Assembly (NCBI RefSeq): GCF_020295405.1
Contig: NZ_JADEYP010000017.1
Coordinates: 1 to 64,000, forward strand
DNA: 64,000 nt
Reading direction: 5' to 3'
DNA from: Sphingobacterium bovistauri
GTDB lineage: Bacteria; Bacteroidota; Bacteroidia; Sphingobacteriales; Sphingobacteriaceae
Below are positions 44,162-54,306 of this stretch, piece after piece. The position numbers and the translations under genes were made by a program. The notes beneath the pieces were generated by a model. It worked only from the letters and a program-made list of their open reading frames with translations. It made no database searches and had not been told where the DNA came from. The stretch's first letter is position 1. Every line of letters begins with the position of its first letter.

Positions 44162-45109
44162 TTACTTCTTCAGATTTTCAATCAATAATTGAGCTAATTC
44201 CTCTCCAATACGCTCTTGAGCTTCATTTGTTGCTGCACCAATATGTGGTGTCAATGAAATTTTAGGGTGTGTTAAAATATCTGTTCTAGGATTAGGCTCG
44301 TCATCAAAAACATCTAAACCTGCAAATGCTACTTTGCCTGAGTTTAATGCGTTAATTAGTTCTAATTCATCAATTACACCGCCACGAGAAGCGTTCACAA
44401 GGCCTACACCATCTTTCAATAATGCAAACTCATCTTTGCCAATAGCTGGCTTATCTAAGAATGGAACGTGAAGAGAAATGAAATCAGATGAAGCGAATAA
44501 GTCATTTAATTCCACCTGCTGTACTGGTACATCAACAGAAATAGAGCCAGATAATTCAATAGTTAATGCTTTAGGGCCTTCGAATAAATCGTAGTATACA
44601 ACATCCATTCCCATTCCTAGGGCGATTTTTGCAGTTTCACGACCGATACGGCCAAAGCCTACAACACCTAGCGTTTTCCCTTTAAGCTCAACACCTCCAG
44701 CGTACAATTTTTTCAGACCTCCAAAATTTGAATTTCCATCAACTGGCATTTTGCGGTTAGAATCATGTAAGAAACGAACACCTGTTAATAGGTGAGCAAA
44801 AACTAATTCTGCTACGGAGTGAGAAGACGCTGCTGGAGTATTAACTACAGCAATACCTTTACTGCGTGCATACTCTACATCTATATTATCCATACCTACA
44901 CCACCACGGCCGATAGCTTTGATATTTGGACATTGATCGATTAATTCTTGACGAACTTTAGTAGCGCTACGTACAGTGATAGCATCGTAATTATTTAATT
45001 TTGAAGCTAATTCAGCTTGAGGGATGTGATTTGTGTCCACCTCAAATCCAGCATCTTCTAATATTTTTTTACCGATAGGATCAATCCCATCATTGGCTAA
45101 TATTTTCAT
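44162..45109 (-). CDS. serA: D-3-phosphoglycerate dehydrogenase
   Basis: SerA oxidises 3-phosphoglycerate, first step of serine synthesis. The 315-residue protein is a short-form D-2-hydroxyacid dehydrogenase: NAD-binding GVVGFGRIGRETA, catalytic Arg in NASRGGVIDE, Glu near DDEPNPRT, and His in LTPHIGAAT. The C-terminal ACT domain of many SerA proteins is absent, consistent with short forms, so regulation by serine is not implied. It is 15 bases downstream of serC and forms an operon with it. Confidence 0.94.
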   Translation of the reverse strand: MKILANDGIDPIGKKILEDAGFEVDTNHIPQAELASKLNNYDAITVRSATKVRQELIDQCPNIKAIGRGGVGMDNIDVEYARSKGIAVVNTPAASSHSVAELVFAHLLTGVRFLHDSNRKMPVDGNSNFGGLKKLYAGGVELKGKTLGVVGFGRIGRETAKIALGMGMDVVYYDLFEGPKALTIELSGSISVDVPVQQVELNDLFASSDFISLHVPFLDKPAIGKDEFALLKDGVGLVNASRGGVIDELELINALNSGKVAFAGLDVFDDEPNPRTDILTHPKISLTPHIGAATNEAQERIGEELAQLLIENLKK

Positions 45110-45124
45110 TTTTCTGTTAGTTTA

Positions 45125-46192
45125 TTATTTATGACTTTCTTCAAATTCACGCATCGCATCCACTAAAGCATTGATAGAAGTAATGCCTAATGCATTGTAT
45201 ACAGAGGCCCTGAAACCACCCACTGAACGGTGACCTTTAATACCGATTAAGTTGCGCTCTTTAGCCAAAGTTAAAAATTCAGCTTCCAGTTCAGGAGTGT
45301 CCATTACAAAAGTAATATTCATTCTTGAGCGATCTTCTACAGCGGCTGTACCTTTGAAAAAAGTATTTCTTTCGATTTCATCATATAGTGTACGTGCTTT
45401 GATGATGTTTTCTTGCTCAATAGCTTTAATGCCACCCTTTGCTTTCAACCAACGTAAATTTAACATTGAAACAAAGATCGAGTATACAGGAGGGGTGTTG
45501 TACATCGAGCCAGCTTTGATATGTTCTTGATAATTGAAAATAGTAGGGATTGAACGTCCTGATTTTCCTAATAAGTCATTTTTTACAATCACTAAAGTTA
45601 CACCTGCAGGTCCCATGTTTTTTTGAGCCCCAGCATAGATCAAATCAAACTCAGCAACATTAATTTCTCTACTTAATATATCAGAGGACATATCTACGAT
45701 AGTAGGTACTGTTGTTTGAGGTTTTTCAAAAATTTCTGTGCCGTAGATTGTGTTATTTGATGTATAGTGAAAATATGTAGCATCTAGAGGGATATCAAAG
45801 CCTTTAGGCACATATGTGTAATTGCTTTCTTTTGATGAGGCAACAATATCAATTTGGCCAAAGTTTTTGGCTTCCTTCGCCGCTTTACTAGCCCATACAC
45901 CAGTGTCCAAATATGCAGCTTTACCACCTTCAGGTAGTAAATTCATTGGGATCATAGCAAATTGTTGACTTGCTCCACCTTGCAAAAATAGCACGGAGTA
46001 ATTTTCTGGAACATTTAATAACTCACGAACTAAACTTTCAGTTTCTGCGACTACCTCTTCAAATTCTTTTGAACGATGAGAGATTTCTAATATCGATAAA
46101 CCTGTATTATTGAAGTCAAGAACTGCTTTTGCAGCCTCTTGAAATACCTCTTGAGGTAAAATACACGGCCCTGCTCCAAAATTATGTTTCAT
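45125..46192 (-). CDS. serC: Phosphoserine aminotransferase
   Basis: SerC is a PLP enzyme that makes 3-phosphoserine (and acts in vitamin B6 synthesis). The 355-residue protein begins MKHNFGAGPCILPQEV, as usual. PLP lysine is in YAGAQKNMGPAG (near residue 190), and SIPTIFNYQ and NTPPVYSIF follow. It heads the serC-serA operon, divergent from gyrA, with a TAnnTTTG box 31 bases upstream. Confidence 0.96.
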   Translation of the reverse strand: MKHNFGAGPCILPQEVFQEAAKAVLDFNNTGLSILEISHRSKEFEEVVAETESLVRELLNVPENYSVLFLQGGASQQFAMIPMNLLPEGGKAAYLDTGVWASKAAKEAKNFGQIDIVASSKESNYTYVPKGFDIPLDATYFHYTSNNTIYGTEIFEKPQTTVPTIVDMSSDILSREINVAEFDLIYAGAQKNMGPAGVTLVIVKNDLLGKSGRSIPTIFNYQEHIKAGSMYNTPPVYSIFVSMLNLRWLKAKGGIKAIEQENIIKARTLYDEIERNTFFKGTAAVEDRSRMNITFVMDTPELEAEFLTLAKERNLIGIKGHRSVGGFRASVYNALGITSINALVDAMREFEESHK

Positions 46193-46529
46193 TACTGTTT
46201 GTGTTTGTTTTATTTTTTAGTGCAAATATAATAGCTTTTTTGATTATTTCTCAAAATAAAATGCTATTCTTTGTCAAAAATTCATCAAATATTAGCTTTT
46301 TGTAAAATTAAATCATTTGTCTTGTCTAGTAATTGTATACTTAGGAGCGTTTTAAGTGATTATGTAACATGGAATTACAACGTTAAAATTAGGTCTGAAA
46401 TTGATGTGTTTCTATTAAGTTTTTATTGTCTCAAAAGTCCGTTATGTTGATAAAAAATCGTACCTTCGCAAGGTATCGTATTAGATTAATTCGTATCAAA
46501 AAATAGTTTTACAGATTCCTATTCAAAAT
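46193..46529. other. Divergent promoter region serC/gyrA
   Basis: The 337-bp gap holds the serC promoter (46223-46230) and, 62 bases before gyrA, a TACCTTCG (46461-46468) that resembles a -7 box with one change. No gene is seen. Confidence 0.5.
46223..46230 (-). promoter_or_regulatory. Bacteroidota -7 box for serC
   Basis: TATATTTG on the minus strand matches TAnnTTTG; start near 46216, leader 24 bases. A TTTG at 46255-46252 is 21 bases away. Confidence 0.5.
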
Positions 46530-49073
46530 ATGGCTGAAGAAACAGAAAATGACAATAATTTAGTTCCTGCTAACGACAGGATTGTTAAAGTTAATATTGA
46601 AGACCAAATGAAATCTGCCTACATCGATTACTCGATGTCGGTAATTGTATCACGTGCTTTGCCTGATGCAAGAGATGGCTTGAAGCCTGTACACAGACGT
46701 GTGCTTTATGGTATGGATGGTCTAGGAGTAAGTTCTGGGAAGCCTTACAAAAAGTCAGCACGTATTGTAGGTGAGGTGTTAGGTAAATATCACCCACACG
46801 GTGACTCTTCGGTGTACGACACGATGGTACGTATGGCGCAGCATTGGTCTATGCGTTATCCGATGGTAGATGGTCAAGGTAACTACGGCTCATTAGATGG
46901 AGATCCTCCTGCAGCGATGCGTTATACTGAGGCTCGTCTTCGTAAGATAGCAGAAGAAATGTTGGCAGATCTTAAAAAGGATACTGTTGATTTTCAATTA
47001 AACTTTGATGACTCGGAACAAGAGCCCACAGTATTGCCTACGCGTATTCCTAATTTGTTAGTGAACGGAGCTTCAGGTATTGCTGTAGGTATGGCGACAA
47101 ATATGGCTCCGCATAATCTGACTGAAGTTATTGATGGTACAATAGCCTATATTGATAATAGAGATATAGAGATTTCGGAATTGATGCAACACATCAAAGC
47201 ACCAGATTTCCCTACAGGAGGATTAATCTATGGGCATCACGGTGTTCGTGAAGCTTTTGAAACTGGTCGTGGACGTATTGTGATGCGTGCAAAAGCAGAA
47301 ATCGAAACGACAAAGGCAGGCCGTGAAATTATTGTGGTAACCGAAATTCCTTATTTGGTTAATAAGGCAGATATGATTAAGCGTACTGCAGAATTAGTCA
47401 ACGAGAAAAAATTAGAAGGAATATCTGAAATTCGTGATGAGTCTGCTAAAGATGTACGTATTATTTATGAAGTAAAACGTGATGCAAACGCGAATGTTGT
47501 CCTAAATAACTTATTTAAACATACATCACTTCAGTCTTCATTTTCAGTAAACAACATTGCCTTAGTAAAAGGAAGGCCAATGATGATGAATTTGAAAGAT
47601 ATGATTGAAGTGTTCGTTGAGCATAGACATGATGTCGTAGTAAGACGAACAAAGTTTGAATTGGCAGAAGCAGAAAAGCGTGCCCATATCTTGGAAGGCT
47701 ACTTAATTGCTTTAGATCATTTAGATGAAGTAATCAAATTGATTCGTAGCTCAGATACACCCGATGAAGCACGTCTTGGGTTGATGGAAAAATTCAGTTT
47801 ATCCGACATTCAAGCTCGCGCAATCCTAGATATGACTTTACGTCGTTTGACAGGACTAGAGCGTGATAAAATCAAGGAAGAATATGCTGAATTGATGAAA
47901 ACGATTGATTATTTGAAGCAAATTTTAGCTGATGAAGGATTACGTTATCAAATCATCAAGGATGAACTTATCGAAGTAAAAGAGAAATTTGGTGATGAGC
48001 GTCGTTCATTAGTTGTGCATTCTGCTGAAGATATGACAATGGAAGACTTTATCGATGATGAAGAAGTTGTTATCACTATTTCTCATAATAGCTATGTAAA
48101 ACGTACGCCACTTACTGAATACAAACGTCAGGGACGTGGTGGTAAAGGTTCTATTGGATCAAATACAAGAGAAGAAGACTTTACGGAACATATTATTACA
48201 GCAACGGCACATAATTATATGTTGTTGTTTACCGAATCTGGACGTTGTTTCTGGTTACGTGCATTCGAAATTCCAGAGGGAAGTCGTACTTCAAGAGGAC
48301 GTGCACTCCAAAATATTATCAATGTACCGAAAGAAGAAAAAATAAAGGCTTTCATTTTGGTGAAAAACTTGAAAGACCAAGAGTACTTGGAAAACAATTT
48401 CATCATCATGTGTACTAAGAAAGGTACCATTAAGAAAACTTCTTTAGAAGCTTATTCACGCCCTCGTGCTAATGGTATTAATGCTATTAATATCAATGAA
48501 GGTGATCAGCTAATTGAAGCTTGTTTGACGAGCGGAAATAGTGAAATCGTAATGGCATTACGTTCGGGTAGGGCTATACGTTTTAATGAATCTACGGTTC
48601 GTCCTATGGGAAGAACAGCTACTGGAGTGCGTGGTGTTACATTAGCGCACGAAAAAGATGAAGTAGTTGGCATGATTAGTGTTGATAGTTCTGAAGTATC
48701 TGTATTGGTTGTTTCAGAAAAAGGTTACGGTAAACGTACCGATATTGACGATTACCGCATTACAAATCGTGGTGGTAAGGGTGTCAAAACAATTAGTGTA
48801 ACAGAGAAAACAGGTGAATTAGTCGCAATTAAGGGAGTGACAGATAATGATGATTTAATGATTATCAATAAGTCCGGTATTGTGATTAGAATAGGTGTTG
48901 ATGCATTACGTGTAATGGGACGTGCTACGCAAGGTGTTCGTTTGATTACGCTAAAAGAAAATGATGAAATTGCATCTATTACTAAAGTAGCTCGTGAAGA
49001 GGAAGAAGAGATAGAAGAAGGTACAGAAGATTCAACTGCAGATCAAGATAATAATACTGATTCAGAGGAATAA
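46530..49073 (+). CDS. gyrA: DNA gyrase subunit A
   Basis: GyrA is the DNA-breaking subunit of gyrase. The 847-residue protein is full length: the active tyrosine Tyr132 in AAMRYTE, the quinolone region [14 protein letters not shown] with Ser93 and Asp97 (positions of E. coli Ser83 and Asp87, both wild-type-like), the C-terminal GyrA box as RQGRGGKG (one change from QRRGGKG), beta-pinwheel repeats, and a long acidic tail after residue 815. It is followed after 8 bases by a secreted TPR protein gene. Confidence 0.97.
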   Translation: MAEETENDNNLVPANDRIVKVNIEDQMKSAYIDYSMSVIVSRALPDARDGLKPVHRRVLYGMDGLGVSSGKPYKKSARIVGEVLGKYHPHGDSSVYDTMVRMAQHWSMRYPMVDGQGNYGSLDGDPPAAMRYTEARLRKIAEEMLADLKKDTVDFQLNFDDSEQEPTVLPTRIPNLLVNGASGIAVGMATNMAPHNLTEVIDGTIAYIDNRDIEISELMQHIKAPDFPTGGLIYGHHGVREAFETGRGRIVMRAKAEIETTKAGREIIVVTEIPYLVNKADMIKRTAELVNEKKLEGISEIRDESAKDVRIIYEVKRDANANVVLNNLFKHTSLQSSFSVNNIALVKGRPMMMNLKDMIEVFVEHRHDVVVRRTKFELAEAEKRAHILEGYLIALDHLDEVIKLIRSSDTPDEARLGLMEKFSLSDIQARAILDMTLRRLTGLERDKIKEEYAELMKTIDYLKQILADEGLRYQIIKDELIEVKEKFGDERRSLVVHSAEDMTMEDFIDDEEVVITISHNSYVKRTPLTEYKRQGRGGKGSIGSNTREEDFTEHIITATAHNYMLLFTESGRCFWLRAFEIPEGSRTSRGRALQNIINVPKEEKIKAFILVKNLKDQEYLENNFIIMCTKKGTIKKTSLEAYSRPRANGINAININEGDQLIEACLTSGNSEIVMALRSGRAIRFNESTVRPMGRTATGVRGVTLAHEKDEVVGMISVDSSEVSVLVVSEKGYGKRTDIDDYRITNRGGKGVKTISVTEKTGELVAIKGVTDNDDLMIINKSGIVIRIGVDALRVMGRATQGVRLITLKENDEIASITKVAREEEEEIEEGTEDSTADQDNNTDSEE

Positions 49074-49081
49074 TAAACAAT

Positions 49082-50179
49082 ATGAGAGCATTAACAGCTT
49101 CATTATTATTTGTATGCTTAAGCACAACTGTTGTAGCCCAGTCTAATTACAAGGAAAGCTCCAACAGTTTTGCTCGGTATACTGTAAAAGGCGAGATCAA
49201 AGAATTGGAAAATGCAAAGAAATTCATTGATGCAGCTTATAAAACAAAACGAGATTCATCTTCTACTAAGAATAATCTGTTGCGTGCTATGGTTTATAGT
49301 TCGCTAGCCTATGCAGATTCTACACGTAAAATTAAAGCTGACAAAGATCATATTGATATAACGAACGATGCGCTGTCACGTGTCAATCCAAAAGACTTAT
49401 CACGTTCAGAAAACGAAGTAAATTATATCAATCAGAATTTGATAGCTGCTTACATCTTTAAGGCCAACAAGCAAATTGAAAAGAAAGAATTCGAAAATGC
49501 TTACAATAGTTTTCTTGAGGTAGAAAGATTAGGGTCACAATCAGAAGATGTATTGCGTAATTTAGCTTTTTTATCAGCTGAAGCAGGTAAAATCACAGAA
49601 GCAATAAATTTTTATAAAAAGTTAGTGTCTAGTGATAAATCTCAACCAATTACTTATATTTCATTAGCTAAATTGTATAGGAAAAATAAGGATAATCAAT
49701 CTTACTTGAATACATTACAAGAGGCGCGTGAATTGTTTCCTTCAGATAAGACGATTTTATTTCTTTTGATCGAATCTTTCTCCGAAAATAAAACTTATCA
49801 AGCGATTACACCCATTATAGAAGAAGCGTTAAAATATGAACCAAATAACTTGGAATTATTTTATTTAGCAGGCTTTGCAAGTGAAAACGTAGGAAATATC
49901 GTAGATGCTAAAAAATATTACGGAAAAGTTTTAGATTTGGATGATAATAATTACGATGCTAATTTGGCATTAGGATTAATACATCTGAATGAGTTTCTAG
50001 CTGATAGCAATAATTTAGAAGCTCAATATCTAGCTCATGATTATTTATTAAAGGCAAATGGTATTAAACCTTATGCTGTCAATGCCTTAAAAGGTTTAGC
50101 TTTATTTTACGAGAAGGCAGAAGACCAAGAACAACTGGACCGAGTTAATACACTATTAAATCAAATATCAGATAATTAA
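49082..50179 (+). CDS. Secreted TPR protein downstream of gyrA
   Basis: The 365-residue protein has a signal peptide (residues 1-19, ending VVAQ) and TPR repeats (about 110-360), with clear pairs such as AKKYYGKVLDLDDNNYDANL and NAYNSFLEVERLGSQSEDVL. Likely periplasmic and a protein-protein adaptor; partners unknown. It is 8 bases from gyrA and 11 bases from the next TPR gene, so it is cotranscribed with gyrA. I cannot tell its function. Confidence 0.85.
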   Translation: MRALTASLLFVCLSTTVVAQSNYKESSNSFARYTVKGEIKELENAKKFIDAAYKTKRDSSSTKNNLLRAMVYSSLAYADSTRKIKADKDHIDITNDALSRVNPKDLSRSENEVNYINQNLIAAYIFKANKQIEKKEFENAYNSFLEVERLGSQSEDVLRNLAFLSAEAGKITEAINFYKKLVSSDKSQPITYISLAKLYRKNKDNQSYLNTLQEARELFPSDKTILFLLIESFSENKTYQAITPIIEEALKYEPNNLELFYLAGFASENVGNIVDAKKYYGKVLDLDDNNYDANLALGLIHLNEFLADSNNLEAQYLAHDYLLKANGIKPYAVNALKGLALFYEKAEDQEQLDRVNTLLNQISDN

Positions 50180-50190
50180 ATAATAAACAT

Positions 50191-51360
50191 ATGAACATCA
50201 AAAAAGGAATTATTTTTACAGCCATATTCGTTTCAGCAGGTTCATTATTTGCTCAAACGGGTAATATCAAAAAGGCACAAACGAACTACCAAAAGTATTA
50301 TGAAGTTAAGCAAGCTGGAACACCACAACTAGGTGCATCATATATCAGTGCGGCTAAAGAAGCAATAGATGCTGCCGTAGTTCATGAGAAAACAAAAGAA
50401 TCAGCTGAGGCATGGGCAATCTACTCTTTGGTATATGGTAATTTAGGGGCTGACAATAACGACGCTGATCTATTAGCTAAAGCTAAAGATGCGATTGCGA
50501 CAGCAAGAGGCTTAGATAAAGAGAAGAAAAACGAAGAAAATCTTAAAAATAGTGAACATAATTTATACGCTTATAATTTCAATAAGGGTGTAGGTGCTTG
50601 GGAGAAACAAGATTTCACTACTGCTTATAATTCATTCAATGATGCATTAAACTTTATGCCAGGTGATACTACATTGACTTATTATGCAGGTATTGCAGCC
50701 GTTCAAAATAAGGATTATGAAAAGGGATTAGCAAAGTATATATCATTAATTGATAGAAAAGATTATTCTGAGCATAAGAAAATTGTTAAAGATATCCCTA
50801 ATTTGTATTTGTCATTAAATGATACTACTAACGCTATTAAATATGCTGGTATGGCCGCAAAAATGTATCCAGACGATAACGAGATTGCGAATCAAAATAT
50901 CAACTATAATATTGCGTTAGGTAATACTAATGGGATTTTAGATGAATTGAAATCTCAAATCGAGAAAGAACCAACAAATAAAACGTTATATTTTTATTTA
51001 GGAATTGCTGAAGCTTCATTAAATAATAATCAAAAGGCATTTGAGGCTTATAAAAAAGCTTTGGAGATAGATCCTAATTATTTAGACGCTAATATTAATG
51101 CTGGTGTTACATTGATTAATACAATTAAAGATGAGTTACAAGTGTTAAATTCTAATAAGACTTTGTCAAATAGTCAATATAATACTAAAATAGGCGAGCT
51201 TAAGGAAAAGGTTAAGCCAGCTGAGCAATTCTTTTTAAAAGTTGTTGAAGCTGAACCTAAAAATGAAAGTGGTCTTAAAGGCTTAAAAAGTGTTTATGAT
51301 TTCTTGCAGTTAGAAGATAAATCAAAAGAAGTACAAGCAAAATTGGATGCTTTAAATTAA
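50191..51360 (+). CDS. Second secreted TPR protein downstream of gyrA
   Basis: The 389-residue protein has a signal peptide (1-21, ending LFAQ) and TPR repeats, best seen in YFYLGIAEASLNNNQKAFEA followed by KKALEIDPNYLDANINAGVT (near 270-305). It is a paralogue in architecture of the preceding gene. Likely periplasmic. It ends the gyrA unit, with a strong terminator. Function unknown. Confidence 0.85.
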   Translation: MNIKKGIIFTAIFVSAGSLFAQTGNIKKAQTNYQKYYEVKQAGTPQLGASYISAAKEAIDAAVVHEKTKESAEAWAIYSLVYGNLGADNNDADLLAKAKDAIATARGLDKEKKNEENLKNSEHNLYAYNFNKGVGAWEKQDFTTAYNSFNDALNFMPGDTTLTYYAGIAAVQNKDYEKGLAKYISLIDRKDYSEHKKIVKDIPNLYLSLNDTTNAIKYAGMAAKMYPDDNEIANQNINYNIALGNTNGILDELKSQIEKEPTNKTLYFYLGIAEASLNNNQKAFEAYKKALEIDPNYLDANINAGVTLINTIKDELQVLNSNKTLSNSQYNTKIGELKEKVKPAEQFFLKVVEAEPKNESGLKGLKSVYDFLQLEDKSKEVQAKLDALN

Positions 51361-51365
51361 AATAT

Positions 51366-51423
51366 CATCTCGTAAAAAAAAGGTGGCTCAAGTATAACTC
51401 GAGCCGCCTTTTTTTATGAGATG
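51366..51423. terminator. Bidirectional terminator between TPR gene and OmpA-like gene
   Basis: GGTGGCTC (51382-51389) pairs with GAGCCGCC (51401-51408, one G-T pair), extended by A- and T-runs and an outer CATCTC/GAGATG; convergent genes on both sides. Confidence 0.88.
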
Positions 51424-51435
51424 ATTCTGTTTTAT

Positions 51436-51948
51436 TTATTTCAAAATAACGATTTCTACACGTCTATTCTTTTGACGTCCCTCTGCAGTTTTATTGTCAG
51501 CAATTGGTTTGTTAGGACCTAGACCATTAGTCGAAATGCGTGAACTAGGAAAACCACCATCTTCTAAAAATTTCTGTACAGAAGCAGCTCTTTTTTCAGA
51601 TAACCATATATTGTATTTTTCTTCCCCCGTAGCATCAGTATGCCCATCAATACGGATTTTTTTACCTTTCTGTTCTTTTAATAACTTTATCACTTTGTTT
51701 AATTCAACTTTAGCTTTTTCAGTTAAATAGGATGAATTACTTGGAAATAATACGTCAGATGACAATGAAAACTTAATTCCTTCATCAGTACGGGTAGCGT
51801 CATTAAATTCATGTTTAACATTCTTCAATCCATCGTCTGTTCCATCTTTACTCACTACAGCACCAGGAAGAATAGTCAATTGTTGTTGTTTACATGCGTT
51901 GAACGAAAATATACTGGCTAATAGTGGGAGTATTAGTAATTTTTTCAT
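51436..51948 (-). CDS. OmpA family lipoprotein
   Basis: The 170-residue protein has a lipobox (FNAC, Cys19) and then a linker of about 40 residues and an OmpA/MotB-like domain (about 60-170): IRIDGHTDATGEEKYNIWLS with the peptidoglycan-binding Asp, AASVQKFLEDGG and AEGRQKNRRVEIVI. It is a Pal-like anchor that ties the outer membrane to peptidoglycan. It is monocistronic, convergent with the gyrA-TPR unit. Confidence 0.92.
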   Translation of the reverse strand: MKKLLILPLLASIFSFNACKQQQLTILPGAVVSKDGTDDGLKNVKHEFNDATRTDEGIKFSLSSDVLFPSNSSYLTEKAKVELNKVIKLLKEQKGKKIRIDGHTDATGEEKYNIWLSEKRAASVQKFLEDGGFPSSRISTNGLGPNKPIADNKTAEGRQKNRRVEIVILK

Positions 51949-51997
51949 ATAATGTTTTAATTTTAATGCGTTTCTAATATAACTTATTTTTGGAATA

Positions 51998-54172
51998 TTA
52001 TTGCTTCTTATTTCTGAAAAGGCTTTCTCTTGTCTGCTTTAATTCAGGTATTCTTTCATATAAGTCCCAAATTAAACCAGTTCTGGAATTTTCAATCATA
52101 ATAGCAATACTTGATTGATTGTCAGATGTATATTCGTCGGATACATCTTCGTCTCTAAGGTCAATCCATGAGCGAAATCCTAACTCTGACAATAACACAT
52201 CGCCATATTGTTTATAAAAATCTATGATGGATTTGGTACCTATTGTCTTGTCTAAAAAAATGGATGAAGACGCTATAGCTGGATTTATTCGGTAATGATC
52301 GCTATTATCAAATTGTTTGTAGTACCCCCAAATATCACTATTATTTACGCCGACGCCGATCTCGTTATCCCTTCGCTTTGTGTATTGTAAATAATTGCTT
52401 AATACATTATTCCAGTTCGATAGTGAATCATTAATTGCGCTAGGACGTATGGTTAGAAAGGGTTTATAAAGACCCAAAAGACTCGTGCTTAACTTGCCAA
52501 ATGGTAAGTTAACACCATATGCTATTTTGTTTTGGAACACAGATACTTTTATAGTAGAGTCAATTATATTGGAATTGGCCTCTACATCAAGATTTTCTTC
52601 AATGCGCTCATCATAATAGTATGGGTTTAGAGATTGAGTTGTATCTATCTTGATATTTTCTAGTTTATGGTATATAGCATCAAAATAAGTGTCCAAAGGA
52701 ATCGCGTATTTAGTCTTTCCTGTAGCCATTAAATAAGTGTTAATTGATTTATTAAATCCAATTAAAGAATTACTTTTATTTTCATTTTTCTCAACCAGAG
52801 CAAGTTTTGATGTTAATAGATTACTATCGTTCAACAATGATTTCCAATTCACTTGCTGATAAAGTTGGGTGATTCGATTACGTAAATCATTTTCTAATTC
52901 ACTTTTATCATTGAAATATTCACGTGCAATTAACAACGCTTCAATTATTTCGGCAGAAGCTTTAACATCATAAATCGATAAATCATTTCTGTATTCAGGA
53001 ACACCTTTACGTGCGTCATAATACGCAGGAAATATGCCGTTTTTATGTTGAGATTTTAATAAGAAAAATGTAATTTTTGAAATTCTATTTAAGGCACTTT
53101 GTCGTGATATAAATTCATTTTTCACACCAACAATTAGTGATAAAATAGCTCCCGCAGTTTCTTCGGTAGAAACAATAACTTTGTTTTTAGACCTAAATGG
53201 CATATACATACCACTATTGATGTCGAAATTTTCGATGAAATAGTTCACATTAGCTAATTGTACTAATTTCAATATTTCTTCATCATTCATAGGTGTTGTT
53301 TGAACTTCCTTGATATCGGATGATGGTGACTCCTGATAGTTATAATCCATCCAAGAAATTTTATAATAGTATTTTACTCCAATACGAGGTACAATATCCA
53401 AGCAAGATTGCATTGGAACTGTTTTAATACTAATGGGGTAGAATTCCTTTCCATCGATCGATCGATAAATTTTTATGTATCGAATACTAGGCGATAGAGG
53501 CAATTGCCATTTAAGATGAACAGCTTTATCATATGCCTTTACTTCACTTAGAATTGCTGCAGAACGTAAGGGAATTTCAGGATATTTATTTGGTAAAAAC
53601 TCTATTTGATCTAAAAATACTTGTTGTAATTTTTCTGAATGACCATTTTGAGAAAATCCAATACCCAATACACTAGCTTGACTACTGGTTAAATTAAATT
53701 TTTTGATTGGGATCTTTATTTGTAGCCATTTATTATATTCTAATTTTGTAATGTAATCAGCAAGGCGAAGTGTGTCTGAATAGGCGTTCTGTTGTCTAAC
53801 AAAAATTTTAGGCAGATTGTTTGCCGTAGTCTGTGTAGAAGGAATGAATAATCTTAAGCTTAAAAAATCAGTGTCTTCTACAGTGTAATTAAACTTCTGA
53901 CGACTGTAATTGATGGTAGTTGTCCAATGTCCATCTATAGATGATAAGTATTTTAGTGATAAGGAATTTCCTGGTGTAAAAAATAATGTGTCCGAAACTA
54001 AGAGGTGTTTATTGATATTTTCTACCCAGCTATTACCCGAATAGATAACATTACTTTTTGCATAGGATCCCTTTACAATGCTATTATCAAAGACTACTTC
54101 CGGGTATGTGTCGGCAAATATTTTGTTTGGTACAAGTACAGCAATTAATATTATAATTCTTAAATAGTACAT
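51998..54172 (-). CDS. Exported GH144/glycoamylase-like protein with FN3-like domain
   Basis: The 724-residue protein has an N-terminal signal (residues 1-20), a beta-rich, possibly carbohydrate-binding part (about 22-200), a fibronectin-III-like part (about 210-290: KAVHLKWQLPLSPSIRYIKI, KYYYKISWMDYNY), and an alpha/alpha-toroid part (295-720). The toroid shows the PF10091-type pattern: NDEEILKLVQLANVNYFIEN, EETAGAILSLIVGVKNEFIS, HKNGIFPAYYDARKG, and LYQQVNW. It is a diverged relative of GH144 beta-1,2-glucanases and glycoamylases; some expected Trp/Gly positions are changed, so activity is uncertain. A promoter box lies 25 bases upstream. Confidence 0.65.
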   Translation of the reverse strand: MYYLRIIILIAVLVPNKIFADTYPEVVFDNSIVKGSYAKSNVIYSGNSWVENINKHLLVSDTLFFTPGNSLSLKYLSSIDGHWTTTINYSRQKFNYTVEDTDFLSLRLFIPSTQTTANNLPKIFVRQQNAYSDTLRLADYITKLEYNKWLQIKIPIKKFNLTSSQASVLGIGFSQNGHSEKLQQVFLDQIEFLPNKYPEIPLRSAAILSEVKAYDKAVHLKWQLPLSPSIRYIKIYRSIDGKEFYPISIKTVPMQSCLDIVPRIGVKYYYKISWMDYNYQESPSSDIKEVQTTPMNDEEILKLVQLANVNYFIENFDINSGMYMPFRSKNKVIVSTEETAGAILSLIVGVKNEFISRQSALNRISKITFFLLKSQHKNGIFPAYYDARKGVPEYRNDLSIYDVKASAEIIEALLIAREYFNDKSELENDLRNRITQLYQQVNWKSLLNDSNLLTSKLALVEKNENKSNSLIGFNKSINTYLMATGKTKYAIPLDTYFDAIYHKLENIKIDTTQSLNPYYYDERIEENLDVEANSNIIDSTIKVSVFQNKIAYGVNLPFGKLSTSLLGLYKPFLTIRPSAINDSLSNWNNVLSNYLQYTKRRDNEIGVGVNNSDIWGYYKQFDNSDHYRINPAIASSSIFLDKTIGTKSIIDFYKQYGDVLLSELGFRSWIDLRDEDVSDEYTSDNQSSIAIMIENSRTGLIWDLYERIPELKQTRESLFRNKKQ

Positions 54173-54196
54173 ATTGAGTTGGATAATACTTAATTA

Positions 54197-54204
54197 CAAA
54201 AATA
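54197..54204 (-). promoter_or_regulatory. Bacteroidota -7 box for the GH144-like gene
   Basis: TATTTTTG on the minus strand matches TAnnTTTG; start near 54190, leader 18 bases. Confidence 0.45.
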
Positions 54205-54293
54205 GTTAAATCAAATGTATTTGATTGTAAATACCTTGTTAAGTTTAATTCTTGTATTGAAAAACGATAATTCATTTTCTTGTTGGATGTTAG

Positions 54294-54301
54294 TACCTTT
54301 G
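54294..54301 (+). promoter_or_regulatory. Bacteroidota -7 box next to mnmE
   Basis: TACCTTTG matches TAnnTTTG exactly and ends 5 bases before ATG 54307, so transcription would begin at or next to the start codon. Confidence 0.5.
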
Positions 54302-54306
54302 TCCTT

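Noticed and set aside
46461-46468. gyrA promoter
   Set aside because: TACCTTCG differs from TAnnTTTG at one base and has no -33 partner at the right distance, so I do not list it as a firm feature.
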